Assembly: GCA_946807835.1 (NCBI GenBank)
Contig: OX327706.1
Coordinates: 26,773,001 to 26,837,000, forward strand
Origin: Ailanthus altissimus
Taxonomy: Eukaryota; Streptophyta; Magnoliopsida; Sapindales; Simaroubaceae
Reading direction: 5' to 3'
Length of the DNA: 64,000 bases
This document shows, piece by piece, positions 59,130 through 64,000 of this stretch (the stretch's first letter is position 1; every line of letters begins with the position of its first letter). The notes beneath the pieces are model-generated. The model made no database searches, was not told the origin of the DNA, and saw only the letters and a list, made by a program, of their open reading frames with translations. The translations under genes were made by a program, and so were the position numbers.

Positions 59130-59154
59130 ATTTTACCTCCTTGAGTTCTACCAC

Positions 59155-60133
59155 CTGTATGATTAAACAAAACATTGCAACAACAACAACAATATTAGGT
59201 AATTAACTAGCATAATTCCCGAGTAATGCGAAATAATAACACAAAAAGAACAGTTCTTTAGACAATGGAAAGTCACTGCTGAAGCTTGTTACAAAGAATC
59301 GCCAGGAAAAAAAAAACCCTTAAGAAAACGATGTCAAAATATGAAAGTTTTGTTTCTCAATTGGGGGTAAAAAAAACAACCTCTAAAATAGAAGAGATTT
59401 TTCCTTTTTCTCTTTCATTTTCTGTTACCTCTCTAAAATTGCGGCGGCGGCAGCGTTGGGGACACTCTGAGAGAAAAAGAAAAAGAGAAAGAGAAAGCGA
59501 AGTTGTTGGTCTTGTTGAGAAATGAAAATGAAGAGAAAATAGAACGGCACAGCACATGAATTGAGCTTTGTCACAGGTTGTTAATTGCTAGTAGTGTTTA
59601 TATTGCTATTGCTGCTGCATTTGTTTATATTGTTCCACCGTCCACAACTCATCCTGAATAATACTATTCAACTTTTTTTGAATCAAAAAGAAAAACAAAT
59701 ATTTCTTTGTAAGGAATAAGGAATTTCGCACACGATCTTTGTAAATAGAAGCACTGGTTGCATCAACTAAGGAATCATTGGGTAGAATATATATATATAT
59801 ATATAGTGTCACTACTATGAGACACATAATTGGGTGTACGAACGAAGTGGGTTTTAGATCCTGATTTTGATTTTTGATTTTCGTTTTGCTGGTTTTGTTT
59901 GTGCGCGCTAAAAGTGTTGGATCCGTACGGAGAGATATGGAATCTAAGTGTTGGAGCCACAAAAGGTGGTGATTGATGGTGAAACCAGCACAGTCACATA
60001 CATTATTATGTCGGTATGTGGGCAATTTATTTAAAGTTGGATCTAGAAATTTCCCCATGCAGATGATTTTGGGCAGAGAGATTCGGGGTTAGGTCTCTCA
60101 TGTCAATGTGATATTAATTTTCATCAATTTTGC

Positions 60134-60174
<41 letters not shown>

Positions 60175-60488
60175 GCATCTCCAGACATTCGTTTTTAACA
60201 CTTTTTAAAAAGATGTGTAAGTTCACATTTAACACTTCTTCATGTTAGCGAGTGACATTGTTGCGTGCACATTATCCGACCATTTCAATATCATTCAAAA
60301 ATGCGCCATAAAATTGATTCAAATATTTAATTACTCATCATGGAATTCTTTATTAAAATAAGGTTGTTAAAACAGATATATGTTTTTTGAGTAAGAAGAA
60401 AAATATTCAAAAACTTGAAATCTATTGATATCAGTCGAGGGGTGTGGTTACCACTAAGCTCTGCCTAAAACCACATTGTTAAAACAGA
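59155..60488. other. MORC 5' leader/promoter and spacer before the duplicate
   Basis: It contains the MORC leader exon (pyrimidine-rich on the minus strand, donor GAGAG|GTAAC near 59428) and its promoter. (TA)n microsatellites occur at 59789-59804 and 60137-60170. A supposed frame at 59606-60058 is short and unsupported. Confidence 0.5.
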
Positions 60489-63400
60489 TTTTAGTAATTC
60501 CAAAACTGCAAATTGGAAGTAAAAGTGAATCTTCAAATCCAAACATATCTTGCGACAAATTTGTTATATATATATATATTCTATTGGTATATGAACTAAA
60601 CAGGTCAGTATTGTATCAACAAGAGTAAAATCACCGGACCTTTCTTACAGGCCCTTGGAAGTCCCCTTTCTGATCCTCTTCATGGCACGACCAATACCAA
60701 CATTCTCCCCCATTTGACTTGACACAAAATCGTCATTACTAGTGTCTACATGTTAAACACACAACAGATTATGGTACAATCTTTGGATTTTCTTTTGACA
60801 TTCTAGCATTATAATGCAAGAGAAACCGTATGAACGATCACTTACATTCCGATTTGATGGTGGTACCATCTTTGAGCTGAACGGGCTTCTTTTTGCTATT
60901 GTATCCAGTCCGCTTTGCGGAGACTGTAACCACTCCTGAATCCACCTTCTGCTCAACAATTTCACATTCTCTCGAAAGGCTTCATATAACAAAACCTATT
61001 CATGATCATTATCCAGAATCAAACAATAATCCATAAATGCAATTTGGTATCATAATATAGTACCATAGGGAGAAAATTGTTTTGATTTCTGTAGTAAATC
61101 TTTCAAGACTCGAGCTCGCATTCCTTCAAATGACACTTCAGTTAATTGATTATTATTTGATCACATTGTGTTCGCAAAGCAAATTGCATTAGTCATAATG
61201 TTAATGCAAAACATGTGTAAGCGGATAGAATCATGCATAAGGAGGAGAGGACCAACATAATGCTCAATAAATTGAATTTGAAATAAACACGAATACCATT
61301 CAAGTGGTAAGCTCTTGATACCAAAACCGGGATCCAACAACCTCCATTTCCTGCACTTATTACACTGCACCCATTCTTGATCAGGTTTGTACAGAGTGCC
61401 ATCCTTAACCTGGAAGAAAAATAATTGTATTTTCTCAATTAAGAGGGTAAAAAAAAAAGTACTTTACCAACTTCAGAGAATCAAAATTATTGTCCCAATA
61501 TTCATCTGCTATTCTTCCCAGCCACTCCTCCAGGAGAGCATATGGTTCGCAATCTAGGAAACCTTGCTTGTTATTATGCACCCAAACTCGACCGTTCCCA
61601 TCATCCTATTCAAAGAAGTGGAACAAAGCTTTCAAATGCAGTGAACAGACAAACTAAAAAATACAAATTAAAAAGTTTGTTATGTTTTTGGAGAACGAAG
61701 AATTAAAAGCAACCCGTGGGCAAACAAGAGAAGAACACCAAAAGCAACCTAGTTAAGAAACTATCGAATGATGAAGACGTTTCTACCAAAAACATATACC
61801 TCTATATAGACATGTCAAACAATAGTCAAAGCTCCATCAAAGCCAATAACATATACAACTAAATCTTTAGAACAAAATAACATAAGTAATAAAATGCTCA
61901 GATACAAGTTCAGTGAAGATTGCCAACCATTAATTCTGAAACATCTATGACACCAATCACACCTCGACCTGTATCTCCATTATGAATCATGCCGCCAACT
62001 CTCTTGTAAGCCTAAAAAAGAGAAAACAAAAGAATCTTTAAGAAGAAGGGTTATCATTCAAAGGACAAAATATATCTAGAGTAAACAAAAGATTTGAGGT
62101 AAATCAATTGCAAGAAGAAGCTCCTGCAGCAGTTGTTCGTACTTGAGATTGAAAAATAAGACTTATTGCTAAAAGCTACAAAATGAGAAACAAAACAAAC
62201 TAGTCAACGTAAATGAAAATTTATTGAAAGAGAGTGTATTCAGAACAAAACAAATAAAATAGACAACCGCAATATGACTAAAGAAGATATAAGCAAAAGA
62301 GAAGAAGAAAATTTGAAGTCAAATGGTATCAAGTGGTAACAAACATTCTACAGTAATATCACATCATGAATTGAAAACTCACCTCAATTAAGCGACCATG
62401 CCAATACAAAAATATTCCACAATTCATCTGCTCCCACTCTAACTGACAGCGACCCAGAGTTAAATGAACAAATTTTCCCATGATAGTACCAGTTTCTATG
62501 CAAGTCTTATTCAGAGATTTTGCCAATGGTCGACTTCTAACCTAACAAAGTTGTGTAAGTTCAGGAAAATAATGGATAGGCAAGTGGATATAAAAATTAT
62601 AAAAAAAAAGCACAAAAAGAATCTGGATGGCATGGTGTTACCAGTGAACCTTGAACATATATCCTCATTCGTGGAACTAAGAAGATGACTTCTAAATAAG
62701 ATCGAAGTGAATAGTCTAATGGCACCTAAGATCAAAGAAGAGATAGCATAAGCTAGAAATAAATTTTTAAGGACTGCAAAATTAGTAAAAAGAGGATGCC
62801 AACCTTTTGACTAATCTGACCAGGATGAGATCTAATCCTCCTGGAACGGATGAGTATGTCACCTTGGTAAAAAGAGTTACCACCATTCAATCCATTATGC
62901 CACTCCAGACTATAATCTGATCCCCATTCATCCATATTCCATATGTATATCTGTGTTCCAGTGCATTTATCCCGGAACAAACCAGCTTTTTCACCAATCA
63001 AATACTTGTTGAATGGTGAAAATTCCTTGATCAGCTTCAAGTTATACTTAGCTGTAGCTTCAGACTGGACGCTTGTATCCAGTTCCATAAACTGTCCTTT
63101 TCTAGAATAGCTTACAATGGGAATCTCAAGATTCTGCAGCAATCGTAGCATCAGTTAAGGATTGTAAAAGAAGTCATGTTCATAGCAAGAAATAAAACAT
63201 ATTGAGATAGAAGAATGAAAACCGAAAGGATAACAGGTGATGACCGCCATACATCATTCCCTTGATTTAAAGATTGCGAAAGAAAAGCTATAGATCTTGA
63301 ATCAGCAGTCTGTGTAAGAACTAAAGCATCCTTGCCCAGCCTCATTGCTCCAGTCTAGAGAAGAATATCCACATTGCATTAAGCACCATGCATACATCTA

Positions 63401-63609
63401 AGTTATGTCAGAAGTGCCTGAAACTGTTTTCATATATGCATTTGAAATGAAGAGATTAAAAAAAGTTTAAAAAACGAACATGCAGTTCAACTAAAACTTT
63501 TGGTCCACATTTCAGTTAGGAAAAACCCGCAGGAACAGCAAGAAGAACAAATTGCCAAGATATTGAATCAACTCCAAAATTGTAAAAACTAGTGCATTTC
63601 TATTCAGGT
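60489..63609 (-). repeat. head-to-tail tandem duplicate of the 3' half of the MORC locus
   Basis: The stretch is colinear with 53523-56909, including introns and the 3' flank (AGTAATTCC.GAACTGCAAATTGGAAGTAAAAGTG in both copies). The left border is at about 60489. The right part is interrupted in intron 6 by a Copia element whose first bases are at 63610. Introns remain readily alignable by eye, so the duplication is not ancient. Confidence 0.9.
60634..63354 (-). pseudogene. duplicated MORC gene, 3' half, frameshifted in the CW zinc finger
   Basis: Exons equivalent to 7-15 of the neighbour are present with matching borders: 63354-63253, 63133-62804, 62725-62642, 62541-62383, 62011-61928, 61605-61468, 61409-61297, 60995-60846 and one starting at 60745. 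Exons 7-13 stay open and are very similar (for example RLGKDALVLTQTADSRSIAF). In the exon at 60995-60846 two bases are missing relative to the intact copy (near 60968). This brings a TGA directly after MKPFE plus two codons, so the fourth zinc-binding cysteine of the CW finger and the basic tail are lost. The position of the neighbour's stop reads CGG here (60634-60636). The ATP-binding exons 1-6 are not in the window and may lie beyond the Copia insertion. It could still encode a truncated ATPase without a working CW finger. Confidence 0.88.
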
Positions 63610-63764
63610 TGTTACTTTAAGATGAAAAATAGAATTATTTCTCATATCTTTTATTGAAAAGAATGATGTATTTATATACAAAATTGTCTATCTAACTTAG
63701 GTAACTATACATAATTAGGAAACTAGATAAATGCTAATTGACAACTATACATTTACAGCTAACA
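63610..63764 (-). repeat. 3' LTR of the second Copia element
   Basis: 155 bp, with TG...CA ends and an internal AT-rich part containing TATTTATATAC. Its small size is typical of some short-LTR Copia lineages. The partner LTR is off-window. Confidence 0.75.
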
Positions 63765-63771
63765 CTCCCCC

Positions 63772-64000
63772 TTAAGTTGGAGCATAGATATTAATCATGC
63801 CCAACTTGTTACAAAGATAATCAACTCGAACTCCATTTAAAGCTTTCGTGAAGATGTCCCCTAATTGTTCTCCAGTCTTCACATATCCTGTAGAAATCAA
63901 ATCTTGTTGAATTTTCTCACGAACAAAATGACAATCAATTTCAATGTGTTTAGTTTGCTCATGAAACACAGGATTAGATGCAATATGAAGAGCAGCTTGG
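63772..64000 (-). CDS. Copia polyprotein, C-terminal RNase H part (cut by right edge)
   Basis: Reading from the right edge to a stop at 63774-63772, the frame contains [19 protein letters not shown] and CHFVRE, then [12 protein letters not shown]. These are the conserved C-terminal RNase H and tail motifs of plant Copia polyproteins. No stop interrupts the visible 75 codons. The start and all other domains are beyond the window. Confidence 0.85.
   Translation of the reverse strand, partial: QAALHIASNPVFHEQTKHIEIDCHFVREKIQQDLISTGYVKTGEQLGDIFTKALNGVRVDYLCNKLGMINIYAPT

Larger units (their letters stand above)
63610..64000 (-). mobile_element. second Copia element (3' end only), inserted in intron 6 of the MORC duplicate
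   Basis: A short LTR (63610-63764, 155 bp) starts TGTTACTT and ends GCTAACA on the plus strand. On the minus strand it is preceded by the polypurine tract CTTAAGGGGGAG (63776-63765). Upstream of that, RNase H sequence runs to the window edge. The element is therefore in minus orientation, and its 5' part lies outside the window. The five bases before it, CAGGT (63605-63609), are single in the intact MORC copy (TTCTATTCAGGTAAACTC near 56891), which places the insertion point exactly. Confidence 0.85.

Noticed and set aside
59100..59154. A frame starting with VVELKEVKYVFG upstream of the MORC ATG, considered as an N-terminal extension
   Set aside because: It meets a TGA within the same exon. 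The ATG at 59129 in another frame joins cleanly with the following exons.
59286..60058. Short frames on both strands around the MORC leader and spacer
   Set aside because: They overlap the non-coding leader exon or run through (TA)n repeats. No domain and no conserved start.
1..64000. CRISPR arrays, rRNA genes and intact tRNA genes
   Set aside because: No regularly spaced short repeats, no rRNA-like segments and no complete cloverleaf-like sequence were seen. tRNA-like phrases at 18.8 and 53.4 kb fit SINE remnants better.

Overview
This is nuclear DNA from a flowering plant, almost certainly a eudicot. The genes have many GT-AG introns, the spacers are very AT-rich, and the proteins are plant versions (AT-hook/PPC factor, SHAQKYF-type MYB, PIRL leucine-rich repeat protein). 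Plant LTR retrotransposons primed by initiator methionine tRNA are present. The species cannot be fixed from sequence alone; a woody eudicot such as Citrus would fit, but that is a guess. I rebuilt exon structures by hand from splice sites, reading frame and family conservation; no alignment was run.

Layout. 95-1140 (-): 5' part of a p34/AAGAB-like adaptin-binding GTPase-fold protein, cut by the left edge. 1.1-10.9 kb: AT-rich spacer with a diverged satellite-like repeat, interrupted by an old non-coding LTR element that itself holds a 2.2 kb solo LTR. 10962-11918 and 14242-15650 (+): two tandem MYB-related factor genes. 16.0-17.6 kb: a further block of the same satellite-like repeat. 18417-20934 (+): mitochondrial phosphate carrier. 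21503-23537 (-): complete eIF6 gene, with site II and telo-box promoter motifs. 24.4-25.0 kb: a 259-bp tandem duplication. 25365-25784 (-): unrecognised basic protein. 26.6-27.7 kb: probable Gypsy-type LTR remnant, entered by a 5.0 kb Tork/Tnt1-like Copia element (27714-32713) with matching 5-bp target duplications and three in-frame stops. 35289-37200 (-): PIRL-type LRR protein. 37.2-42.2 kb: repeat-rich spacer. 42677-48139 (+): RRN3/TIF-IA, the RNA polymerase I initiation factor, in 15 coding exons. 49143-52595 (-): AHL transcription factor. 53708-59129 (-): complete MORC-family ATPase with a CW zinc finger, in 15 coding exons. 60489-63609 (-): head-to-tail duplicate of the 3' half of that MORC gene, with a 2-bp deletion in the CW finger. 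From 63610 a second Copia element, sitting in an intron of the duplicate, runs off the right edge.

The genes do not form a pathway cluster. Two, eIF6 (60S subunit maturation) and RRN3 (Pol I transcription), serve ribosome biogenesis. The most notable points are the MORC duplication with its datable structure (frameshift plus a Copia insertion whose empty site survives in the sister copy), the dispersed satellite-like family that records nested insertions, and the Copia LTR whose TATA box lies in the loop of a perfect palindrome.
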